A stretch of DNA of 64,000 nucleotides. Origin: Fulvia fulva. Lineage: Eukaryota > Ascomycota > Dothideomycetes > Mycosphaerellales > Mycosphaerellaceae. A program made the translations under genes and the position numbers. Below are positions 43,865 to 53,053 of this stretch, one piece after another; within the stretch, counting starts at the first letter, position 1, and each line of letters opens with the position of its first letter. A model generated the notes under the pieces. That model saw only the letters and a list, made by a program, of their open reading frames with translations. It did no database searches and had not been told where the DNA came from. The stretch is taken from the NCBI RefSeq assembly GCF_020509005.1, contig NC_063016.1, positions 744,001-808,000 on the forward strand. The letters run 5' to 3'.

Positions 43865-44289
43865 GTCGCTTGGGTGTGCGATGCACTGTGCTTTGCTTGC
43901 TTGGAGGTGCCCTTGCTTTGGCAGGATCACGACTACCTGTAGCGCATCAAAGTAGGGTCGCGGTAGTAGTGTTGTGATCCGATATGCAGATCGATGTAGC
44001 AGTAAGAAGTCGAAGCGGCTGAGTAACGAGTGGAGACGAAGGATCGGGTTCAGCTGCCAAGGCATTGATGTGCTTCCGAGCTTACGCTAGGGCTAAAGCA
44101 CGCGATGACTTGCATATTAGGAAGGAACGATCACTGTAGTGCAGCATATCATAGGTAGCGGAGCTGAGCTGCATGTTCTTGAGCACACTCTCGCTAGATT
44201 CGGTCAAAGGACGCAATGAGACCTTGTACAGGTCTCTGTTGAATTTGATCGAAGGCGAGAGAGGTGCGCCCCAGCATTGAGCGACGCGC
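43865..44289. other. Intergenic, nothing recognised
   Basis: Short minus-strand frames here (up to 44315) lack any domain. Confidence 0.4.
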
Positions 44290-45582
44290 TCAGTTAATAC
44301 CACCTGAGCTCTCACCTATCGGTTTCACACCAGTCTTGACATCTCCTTGCTTTCCGGTGTCCTCCCGCCAGTCACCAGTCGAAAGACCCAGCGAAGTGTC
44401 AACAAGCTGCTCGTCGTCCAGTCGCTCCACCCTCCCCAATTCCGAGGAGTTTCGTTCGCCATCTTCCAGCACGCCGGCCTCCCTCTTGCGATCGATTCTC
44501 CTCCTCCACGGCTTATACAGTAACACCGACAACAGCCCGAACACAACGAAACTGCCACATATGCTGCCACCGATGATATCATAGTTGTCACCAGCAACAT
44601 CGACACCGTCCCAGAAAGGTCCTGTAAAATCCGGACGAACGTTGTGGATCATGGTCAGAAGCTGCAGGACACCAATCGCAATCGCTACCGTCACTGTGAC
44701 TGCGGTCAATACGCATTGGTAGTACAGCACGGCGATGGCGTCCTTGGCAAGTCGGGCAGAGGTGTACAACGACATCATTGCTGCGCCATCAAAAGTGTCC
44801 AGCAGACACATGCCCGAAGTGAAGAGAATCGGGAAGATGAGGATGAGCCAGATGGAGGTTCCTTGTGCTGCCTGGATGGAGGAGATGCCGAGTAGAGCGA
44901 CCTCAGATGATGTATCGAATCCCAGACCGAATAGTACGCCCAAAGGATACATCTTCCAAGGCTTGTCTACCAGCTTGAATGTCCGGCGAAGCAGCATCGT
45001 CATGCAACCACCACCCTCAAACGAAAAGTCGAGGCTTTCCTGGCCGATGGGCGAGGCAATGGCCTTGTGAAGCTGCTGATACAGCTTATACAGAATCCAC
45101 GCATTCATCGCTCCGAGTATAATCAGAAATGCCGCTGATACGGATGAACCAATAATACCGCCGACCTCGGAGAAAGACCCGAAGCGGTCCTGAATTGCTG
45201 CAGAGCTGGCAGCTACAACAATTGATGTGACGATAACAATGGTCGAGTGTCCTAGTGAGAAGAACGTTCCCACAGTGACCGGTCGTTGGCCGGAAGCTAC
45301 CAGACGCCGAGTCATGAGGTCAATTGCTGATATGTGATCCGCGTCCAATGCATGTCGTAGTCCCAGAGTGTATGAGAGCACTGCAGTTGATATGAGCGCA
45401 GTGTGAAAGTGCAATACGATGCCGACCGCTATCCAGACAACGACCTGGACCACTGCAAGAAGTACGATTATGCCCACTGCAGGAGCTGGAAGCCGGCGAA
45501 TCCATGGTATGCGTTCGTGGTATTGCCCCGCTGTCTTCTTCAGCCTTGCCAGCATCGGCGACCATTCCCGTCCAGACTCCAT
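44290..45582 (-). CDS. Nickel/cobalt transporter, NiCoT family
   Basis: One exon of 430 residues starts at ATG 45580-45582 (MESGREWSPMLARLKKTAGQ). The family signature is LGLRHALDADHISAID in an early membrane helix, where the His/Asp residues bind the metal. Further signatures are TFFSLGHSTIVIVTS and GVLFGLGFDTSSEVALLGIS. Eight hydrophobic segments can be traced, the first near residues 35-60 (PAVGIIVLLAVVQVVVWIAV). The C-terminal 70 residues are charged and cytoplasmic. It imports Ni2+ or Co2+ at the plasma membrane; in fungi nickel is needed mainly for urease. The closest well-known relative is Nic1 of Schizosaccharomyces pombe. Confidence 0.94.
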   Translation of the reverse strand: MESGREWSPMLARLKKTAGQYHERIPWIRRLPAPAVGIIVLLAVVQVVVWIAVGIVLHFHTALISTAVLSYTLGLRHALDADHISAIDLMTRRLVASGQRPVTVGTFFSLGHSTIVIVTSIVVAASSAAIQDRFGSFSEVGGIIGSSVSAAFLIILGAMNAWILYKLYQQLHKAIASPIGQESLDFSFEGGGCMTMLLRRTFKLVDKPWKMYPLGVLFGLGFDTSSEVALLGISSIQAAQGTSIWLILIFPILFTSGMCLLDTFDGAAMMSLYTSARLAKDAIAVLYYQCVLTAVTVTVAIAIGVLQLLTMIHNVRPDFTGPFWDGVDVAGDNYDIIGGSICGSFVVFGLLSVLLYKPWRRRIDRKREAGVLEDGERNSSELGRVERLDDEQLVDTSLGLSTGDWREDTGKQGDVKTGVKPIGESSGGIN

Positions 45583-45778
45583 TCGGCACGCTCAAGCCCT
45601 CACGATACGCCGTGCAGACGATGCAGTCAAACAGAGAAGATGATTTTCCTGCATCGTGGAGCTGCAGCTACTGCGTGCGGATACGGCCGATGAAGCTGCT
45701 GTCCTGTTGGTGGGGTGGACGGCCGGCGGGGTATCTGATCTCTGCTGTCACGCGAAAGATAAGAACGAGCCCTCGAGA

Positions 45779-47178
45779 TCAGGTGCCGGTATACTTCACG
45801 AAACATAGACTGGCATTTGTGCCACCAAAGCCAAAGCTGTTGGTCAAAGCAACGTTGACAGTCTGCTGCTGGGCTTGCTTTGCGACATAGTTGCAGATAA
45901 AATCCCCGGCTGGATCTCCTGGACTGTCAAGGTTCAATGTCGGCGGCAGCGTGTTCTAAAAGTGTCAGCCAGCATCTTGACTGTGTTTGATCTCCAATTG
46001 ACATACTTCGTAAACAGATAGTGCACTGAAAATCGCCTCGACCGCGCCTGCCGCTCCGAGTAGATGGCCAATGGCTCCTTTAGTGCTGCTAACGTTGATT
46101 TGCGATGCTCTGTGCTTGCCATACTCACCAAGCAGCAAAGTCTTGACCGCGCGGTTCTCAGCAGCATCGCCCAAGCGTGTTGAAGTTGCATGAGCATTGA
46201 TGTAATCAACTTGCTCGGGCTTGATTTGAGCATGCTTCAAGGCTTGTTTCATGGCCAGGTAAGCGCCAGAGCCGTCCACTTTCGGAGCTGTCATATGGTA
46301 GGCATCTGAAGAAAGTCCATAGCCCTTGATCTCGGCATAGATCTTAGCATCACGAGCCTTTGCGTGCTCCAGTTCCTGTTCGGCGTCAGCAGGCGCCGTT
46401 TCACAGCTCACTCACAGCACATTACCTCCAGGATCATCACTCCAGCGCCTTCTCCAATTACGAAGCCAGCTCTGGCTCTATCGAAAGGTCGCGAAGATGC
46501 CGCCGGATTGTCATTCCAGTCTGTTGCCAAGCTTCTTGCTCTGGCGAATCCAGCGATGGCCAGAGGATGGATGCACGACTCGGCCCCTCCAGCAACCATC
46601 ACATTGGCATCTCCAAAAGCTATAAGTCTTGACGCATCTCCAACGGCGTGCAGACCAGTGGTACATGCTGTGGTCGCGGCGTGGTTCGGTCCTCTGAAGC
46701 CATACTTGATGGAGACATGGCCCGCAGCAAGATTGATGAGCAGTCTTGGTACGAATAGAGGCGACACTTTGCGGTAGCCACCCTCGTGGAAGGCTACAGA
46801 AGTGCTGTAAGCTTCGTCGAGGTTGCCAATGCCTGAGCCCATAGTGACACCAGTGGCTTCGAGATCGTCTTGCTTCGTCGGATGCCATCCAGCGTCGTCG
46901 AGTGCCTCTTGGGCACAAGCTAGGGCATACTGAGCGAACAGGGCCATCTGCCGTTCTTCACTTGCTGGTAGCCAGTCTTTCGCCTGCCATGCTCCATCCT
47001 CGCGGCTTCCGGCCGGCACGAGACCAGCAACGCGACTGGGCAGTGCTTCAAACTGTGGCCCTCGGGAGCATGTCGACACAATGCCGCTTTGCGAGTCCAA
47101 GAGGCGACGCCATGTCTGTTCGATACCAGCTCCAAGCGGCGTGATGGCGCCCAGTCCAGTGACAACGACTCTTCTCAT
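45779..47178 (-). CDS. cem1: Mitochondrial 3-oxoacyl-ACP synthase (Cem1 type), frameshifted near the C-terminus
   Basis: Three exons are proposed: 47178-46426, 46375-46007 and 45956-45779, with two 50-bp introns. The start [20 protein letters not shown] is the standard KS opening. The active-site Cys is in [17 protein letters not shown], and the two His residues are in [13 protein letters not shown] and [34 protein letters not shown] closes the fold. The C-terminal exon breaks: [19 protein letters not shown] is in the right frame, but [18 protein letters not shown] lies in another. The A5 run at 45899-45903 seems one base too long. It condenses malonyl-ACP with acyl-ACP in mitochondrial type II fatty acid synthesis, needed for lipoate. 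A MITE ends the clear promoter 168 bp upstream. Confidence 0.85.
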
Positions 47179-47345
47179 CTGTGTTGTCAATAATATCGCG
47201 TGCAAGGAAAGGGCGTTCGATCGGATCGGGCAAACAATAGAGTTGCGCCACGTGCACTGCCGAGGACGGCTACGCAGATCACCCGCGTCTTGTCCATTTC
47301 AAGGTTCCAAGCTCATCCCAACAACTTCCTCAAATCTTCCTTCTT

Positions 47346-47354
47346 CCACCTGCT
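47346..47354. repeat. 9-bp target-site duplication of MITE 1, left
   Basis: CCACCTGCT, repeated exactly at 47690-47698 at the other end of the element. Confidence 0.75.
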
Positions 47355-47689
47355 CACTAGGTCTATGGGCAGCTCCTGTTTTCGACTACGGGCAACTCCT
47401 ATGCTTAGTCATTGTTCAAAGTTGATTAACCCTCTGTCACTCCAAACTGCGTATGCCCGCCCGGCGAGGGCTAATAGCATCTATGTTTCTCGCAGTCGCA
47501 GCAAACCTGGGAGGGACCTAAGGTAGGAGGGGCCCCCCCGAAGGGAGGGAGGATCTCTTGGGAGGCCCCAGGTGCAGCGGAGGGCTGGGGGTAGGTATTC
47601 GTCGTTTTGTTGATTTGATGAGAATTGATTAATTACATAAGACAGGAGCTGCCTGTAGTCGAAAACAGGAGCTGCCCATAGACTCGGTG
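47355..47689. mobile_element. MITE 1, 335 bp, long terminal inverted repeats
   Basis: The two ends are inverted copies of about 48 bp. They begin CAC and share an exact 29-bp block beginning TCTATGGGCAGCTCC; the few differences are mostly transitions. A 9-bp duplication flanks the element. The interior has no coding frame and is rich in G/C homopolymers near 47530. The long TIR and 9-bp duplication suggest mobilisation by a Mutator-like transposase, which is inference. Confidence 0.8.
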
Positions 47690-47698
47690 CCACCTGCT
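47690..47698. repeat. 9-bp target-site duplication of MITE 1, right
   Basis: Second copy of CCACCTGCT. Confidence 0.75.
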
Positions 47699-47835
47699 TG
47701 TGCTGTCGTCGCTTCGGACATGTAGGACACACTCCTTCGTTGGTCAAGCGGCTGTGATGCGCAAGTCCAGCTTCCGTCCAGCCGATATGCAATCCTCAGC
47801 TGAAGCAGATCATCGGCTTACCTTTTCCGTGCTTA

Positions 47836-49077
47836 CAGCCCTGGGCATAGTTTTTACAACCCCTGTTCTTTCACCTTTCCTCATTAGGAAGGATGTATCC
47901 ACTGCTTGGCGTAGCTCACCACCTGGTGTGTCCTCCATTGTTGGCTATTACTGCCTCGCAGCGTTCTCGCATACTCTTGTATATACGTTGTATGTCCTCA
48001 GGTGTGAGCTTGGCCCATTCAATCTTGATAGCAGCTATTACCTCATCTCGTGTTGTAGGAAAATGAGCACCTACCCTATGCTTAAGAAGAGCCCATAGAT
48101 TCTCAATAGGGTTGAGATCTGGTGAATTGGCTGGCCATTCCATAAGGTGTAGGCCCTTTTCCTTAAATAGACTCACCGTTGCCTTCGCCTTGTAGATTGA
48201 GGCGTTGTCTTACATAACAATGCAGTCCTGCGAGCCTGTTGACACTCGCTGCTTCTCAATTGCCGTGTGGATAAGAGGGACAATCTGGCTACGATACACC
48301 TCACCGTCGACAGAGCCCTTCTCGAATATATGGACTTCTATAGGTCCATCTACAGAGATACAGCCCCATATCATACAGGCTAAGAACTTGCGGAAGCGTG
48401 CTGTAAGACAGTGTTCGTGATAAGCCTCATCTGCCCTGCGTGTCACATAGACCTGTCCGAATATTCCACACCTGAATGAAGCTTTATCTGTCCAAAGGAC
48501 CTGAGCCCACTGTTCCACTGTCCGTTTGATATGAGCCCTTGCCCATCGAAGCCGTGCCTCCTTGTGTTTCTCAGTCAACAACGGCTTGCGTGTTGCGACC
48601 TATCGTGAGAAGCCCTCCTTCTCAAACGCAGCTCTTACTATCCGGACGTCGCTGAAGATGCCCTCTATCGCGGCAATCTGTTCGTATCGCAGGCGGCGGC
48701 TGTTGGCATCAGTGGTGGCTCGATGGACAAGTCGCTGACGCTTGGAGGTGTTGATTACAGGTGGTGGGCCTCTCTTCTTCGGTGTGGAAGGTGGCACTCT
48801 TTCAAGCCGTGAGATTACTGAAGAGACAGAGCCTTTGTTAGTGTGAAGGGCGTCTGCAATCTGCTGCAGCGGCCAGTGGGCGTGTTTGTGAAGAGACCAC
48901 ATCTCGCCCTTCTCGAATTCGGTAAAGACGCGTCCCTTCGGCATGGTGGCGATAGATAGCGCGTGTGTGAGTGTGTGGATAATGAGATTGAAGGTAGCAA
49001 CACCTTCTGAGATGGACATGGATAGCCGGAAGGGGTTAGCGTAAATACAGGGGTTGTAAAAACTATGCCCAGGACTG
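47836..49077 (-). mobile_element. Tc1/mariner-type DNA transposon, 1242 bp
   Basis: The ends are inverted repeats of about 31 bp (CAGYCCTGGGCATAG, then TTTTTACAACCCCTG) differing at one position within that block. A TA dinucleotide flanks each end (47834-47835 and 49078-49079), the target duplication of this superfamily. Inside is one transposase frame on the minus strand with two stops. Structure is otherwise complete, so the copy is fairly young. Confidence 0.9.
47916..48944 (-). pseudogene. Tc1-like DDE transposase with two nonsense codons
   Basis: One continuous frame from ATG 48944 (MPKGRVFTEFEKGEMWSLHK) to 47916 covers 342 codons, the usual length. The N-terminus has two helix-turn-helix parts (WPLQQIADALHTNKGSVSSV). 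The catalytic triad is present: Asp in VLWTDKASF, Asp in DNASIYKAK, and Glu in SPDLNPIENLWALLK. Stops are TAG at about 48600 (probably TGG) and TAA at about 48210 (probably CAA). Both are TpA-generating transitions as in RIP. There are no indels, so the enzyme is inactive only through these two codons. Confidence 0.88.
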
Positions 49078-49079
49078 TA

Positions 49080-49674
49080 CTTTGCAACACCGGCAACACC
49101 ACTCATGAAGTGCCGGCAAACTCGCACGAGCGTTGGTCTGTGGCGCGACATGCGAGACGGTGTTGGGATGTCCCTTGCCTGGTCTCCATGGTACTTTTGG
49201 TTGCTTCGCAAAGGAGTAACGCATCGACGCGATCGAGCGTAAACTGCCAATACGAAGAGGCGAGGGGATTGCGACCATCACATCCGTCTGTATACTAATG
49301 ACCTGCTGACCAAAGAAAGCGCAGAGTAACACTTGCAGCTGTTGGTCAGATCTCGGAGCAGTCATCGGTGACGTTCAGAACCAGACCCGGACCTTACCGC
49401 TAGGTGCGATGTAGGATGCAACACTCACGACATGCCCAGTCGCTGAGAATTATCGACATGCCATCTTCTTCATTCCGCGGGAGTCAACGAAGTATTCGAG
49501 CCTCACCTCAGGCCTTTGCTGAAAGGTTGCACGAGCCCATCAGTGCTGAAGGTAAAGCACCAAGCAGGTCTAGCCGGCCATGATCCTACCATCACAGCTA
49601 CCTCGTAGCGAACCCTGGTGCGACAATCGCTACCTCAAGCATTTGGAGCGCTTCCCGCGAGCACAGAAGTGTCC
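49080..49674. other. Non-coding between transposon and MITE 2
   Basis: No supported gene. It is probably the flank into which both elements inserted. Confidence 0.4.
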
Positions 49675-49680
49675 TGGCCG

Positions 49681-49976
49681 CTTCCCCGAGCCCCAGCTCG
49701 CCGCTCGAGCCCCGTCAATAGCCGGCACTTTGATTGAACTTTTTACTGTTACAACTCCAAACTGCACCTTGAAGACCCCTAGCATCCTTGTTTTCCGCGC
49801 ACTCGAGCCGGCAACGAGTAGGAGGGGGGGCCCTTACGAGGCAGGGGTAGGGGCCCCGCCGATATGCCCTCCCCGAGGCGCAACGGCGACGTACAAGACA
49901 AGTTGATATTGATAGAAATTGGTTAGAATTTGCTTAGGTGACTGGGGCTCGGGCGGCGGACTGGGGCTCGGGGAAG
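49681..49976. mobile_element. MITE 2, 296 bp, GC-rich terminal inverted repeats
   Basis: Ends are inverted copies of about 36 bp starting CTTCCCCGAGCCCCAG, flanked by TGGCCG on both sides (49675-49680 and 49977-49982), a 6-bp duplication. The interior lacks coding capacity. It shares several ordered blocks with MITE 1: ACTCCAAACTGC, TAGCATC, GTAGGAGGGG, and a GTTGAT-TTGAT stretch near the 3' end, although the terminal repeats differ. Confidence 0.75.
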
Positions 49977-49982
49977 TGGCCG

Positions 49983-50709
49983 GCTTCTCTCGATCATAGG
50001 AATGCCATGGATTGAAAGTCTGATATCGACAGGTCTTCCTCGCAGATACAGGCTATCCTTCTGTATCTTGTGAGTTACCAAACTTCCTCGCTATTGGCTA
50101 CATTGGCTGCTTACTTTCCCTCGGACAGGCCTGTATGTTCGTTGCGACGACAACACCGTCTCTAGAACGCTGGAAGAACGCTTGAAGTCGCAACCGCTGA
50201 CCGTGAGGAGCCTCGATCTTTGAATCCTTACAATTTTGATTTTCCTATGACAGGAAATAAGGCGATGTATGTGTGCGAGAATAGCTACCGTACAACCCGC
50301 GCCACAAACCTCAAGCTTCCTTCGCTGCAGGACCGTGCATCACATAAGCACCAGGCCAGTCCTTACGTGCACATCCGACCCTCCCATTCGTGGCCGGCAT
50401 CCTGTCAGAAACACAGCTGAAGTCTCCGTGCAACTTTGTCATGCCACCTGAAGGAAGCCACGGTAGCGCAGTGTCGACGGGCCACCATGCAGGCCACTCA
50501 TGGGTGCACTGCAGCCGGAGGGTGACAAGTCAGCGGGGATATACTGCGAGAGGGTATACGCATCTTGTTCTGTCCGACTTCTGCATCCGCCCTACACGAT
50601 CGAGTGATCCATAGTTTTGGTTTCATGCCTGCACTGTGTTCATTGTTCGAGCGATATTCCGATCATACTGCCACGAGGCTGGTCCTCACACGATTGCTTG
50701 ACTTCTAAA
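49983..50709. other. Intergenic, upstream of the lectin-like gene
   Basis: Nothing recognised in frames on either strand. Confidence 0.4.
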
Positions 50710-52655
50710 ATGGACCGAACGGATAGTCTCTCGCCTAGATTCTCAGACAACGGCAGCCCTCGGTTTACAGAACATTTGTGAGTTTCGACTATCGCTTCGA
50801 GTCATCCGTACGAGCAATGCCATTGGATGGGCATTGCACACTGCGAGCAAGAACATGCTGATAGGATGGTAGTAATGCGTCGCCGCCTTATCAACCCTTC
50901 CAACCCTTCCAAGGAGATAACGACCCTCCAACACCGCAATATGTTACAGCGCAAGAAAGTCCCATACAACACAGACCTTCCGACAAAAGGCCTCCGCCTT
51001 TGTCTCCTTCAGAAATAGTTGCACCGTATCCGGAGTTCTACGAATCGAACGATGAAGGCAAGGAGGTCGTCGTTCCGTCGGTCATGCCAGAGGCCTATGA
51101 AAGACCTCCAGACGCGAGACCACAAAGGAGACAGATATGCGGCTTGCCTCTGTTATGGGTCTTGATTATTGCAGGAGTGGTTGTGGCGCTGGCCATTGGT
51201 CTTGGCCTTGGAGTAGGCTTGTCCAACGGCAAAAGGTAAGCGCGTGGATTCGGATGTGGTGGGACACAGACTGACTGTCATGAAAGCTCGAGCAACTCCG
51301 CTTCGCCTTCACAAAGTGCCAACACCGATTACATGATCGGCGGCGCCATCGATCCCAGTTTCTACTCCACGGAAGGCGCATTCAATGGCTCCGGCATTGC
51401 TTTAGCATCCCAAAGTTTCAGCCGAGATCTTGCAGATGGCACTCAAGGAAGTATTGTGATGTACTTCCAGCATCATACTGGCCAGATTAGATGGAAACAG
51501 TTGAGTACCAGTGGTGACTGGCTGGGTGGCGACATTTCCGAGGTCGTGGCAAGTAATGCCAAAAACAACACGCCTCTCTCCGCGGTAGCATACGATATCA
51601 ATGGCTCCAGCACGTGGCATGTGTTCTACATTGCCAAGGACAACACGATCAAGCAACGTACCAATAGCAACGTCACGAATGTATGGGTGGACGGGCCTAT
51701 CAACGCCATGAACCTCCAGGCGATGGATGCAGATATGGTCGGCCTGCAAGCTTGTTGGTACGGAAACAACTACGGGGACAGCGACTACGACCATACTCCA
51801 CTCCCGAACGAAAATCCTTCGGCGAACACCTCATCTGAGGTCGGTATGCATATGTGGTATGCAAAGGACAGTTCGACCTTCCAGCAGCTTGGTTGGAGAC
51901 AGGGCGACGATCAGTGGGAGTTCCAGCAGGAGTTTACCGAGAAGAACGGACACGCCGGAGTCGGTTGCTACAGTTGGTAAGTTTTCGCAATGGCCGTTTG
52001 TGATGTGCTCGCGCGATGCACCTCGGGCGGGTCATCAGCTACTGAGGCAGGACCAGCGCCTTTCGAGCACTTGACTAATACTCCATTCTCACATAGGGGC
52101 CCTGGAACTGTGACATATGTCATGATGGTCAACCTCGAGCACAGTAAGATCTGTGATGATGTTATCGAGTGAACGCCCTGTTTGCTGACACCATATAGCC
52201 GTGGAGATCTGGTGGAAGGACACCAACACGAATCTGACCAACACGACAGCTCACCCGATCAACACGTGGACGAATTGTACGTTGTTACGAAAGTCGTACC
52301 AAATCCATAATACTGACTCCGCCTAGCCTCAATAGCTATCAACAACGTGCATCCCTCGACTTCTCTAGGCTACACTCGCTTCTTATACGCCCAAGACGAC
52401 GCAAGCCTGATGTTCAAGGGCTACAACATCGCCTTCGCAGCGGAGAACAGCACAATAGATGAGAAGACATCGTTCACGGTGCAGGGCGAGCGTGCACTGC
52501 CTGGCTCGCACCTGAGCGTCTCTGCGATTCCGAACGTAAGTGGAGGCGACGATGTTATAGTATTTTATCAGTCGAATGGGTCGGACATCTCCGAGTACAC
52601 TCGAGATCTTTACGCCGGCCAGTGGGCGAAGGTGCAGATTGAGATACCGCAGTGA
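50710..52655 (+). CDS. Fucose-lectin-like single-pass membrane protein
   Basis: Six exons are proposed: 50710-50777, 50873-51235, 51287-51976, 52097-52143, 52199-52276 and 52327-52655, totalling 524 residues with all phases consistent. The N-terminal cytoplasmic part is Pro/Gln-rich (PPYQPFQGDNDPPTPQYVTA). One membrane helix lies near residues 122-140 (LLWVLIIAGVVVALAIGLGL). After a Ser/Asn linker comes a repeated beta-propeller pattern: GSIVMYFQHHTGQIRWKQLS, LSAVAYDINGSSTWHVFYIA, MHMWYAKDSSTFQQLGW, VEIWWKDTN, and DDVIVFYQSNGSDISEYTRD. This resembles the fungal fucose-specific lectin family (AAL/FLEA type), here anchored to a membrane. It probably displays a sugar-binding head outside the cell; the ligand and the binding residues are not proven. 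Confidence 0.82.
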
Positions 52656-53053
52656 GGTGTTGGACAAGCGGTGTTGCTGTGAGTTATAAAGCGTGAGGAC
52701 GAGGTGATGGACCTACAGTACACACCAGATGCGTGTAGTTGTAGAGTGATACCCTTTCTCAGTGGCTCATGTATCTTTTTCGATTCACCTTCTGTCCACG
52801 TGCCATGATGCAGGTGTCTGAGTGCTGTGAGTGTGCGGGACAAAGACCCACTTTTCCCGCGACGCGTCTCGTGCCACGCGACCGCAGACACGGCTAGGAG
52901 CCTCGACCTTGATGCATTCGTAGAAACGACTGCAGGCTGCAGCTCACTCGCACTTTCCTGCAACTCAACTTGCGCATACACCGCGCCACCTGGGCGCATG
53001 CAGGTGGTCGCCAACAGGTCGTCTTGAACACCGTGCACTGTACCACCGTCGCA
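52656..53053. other. Intergenic, promoter of the pds5 gene
   Basis: A 398-bp spacer with no recognised element beyond ordinary promoter sequence. Confidence 0.4.
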
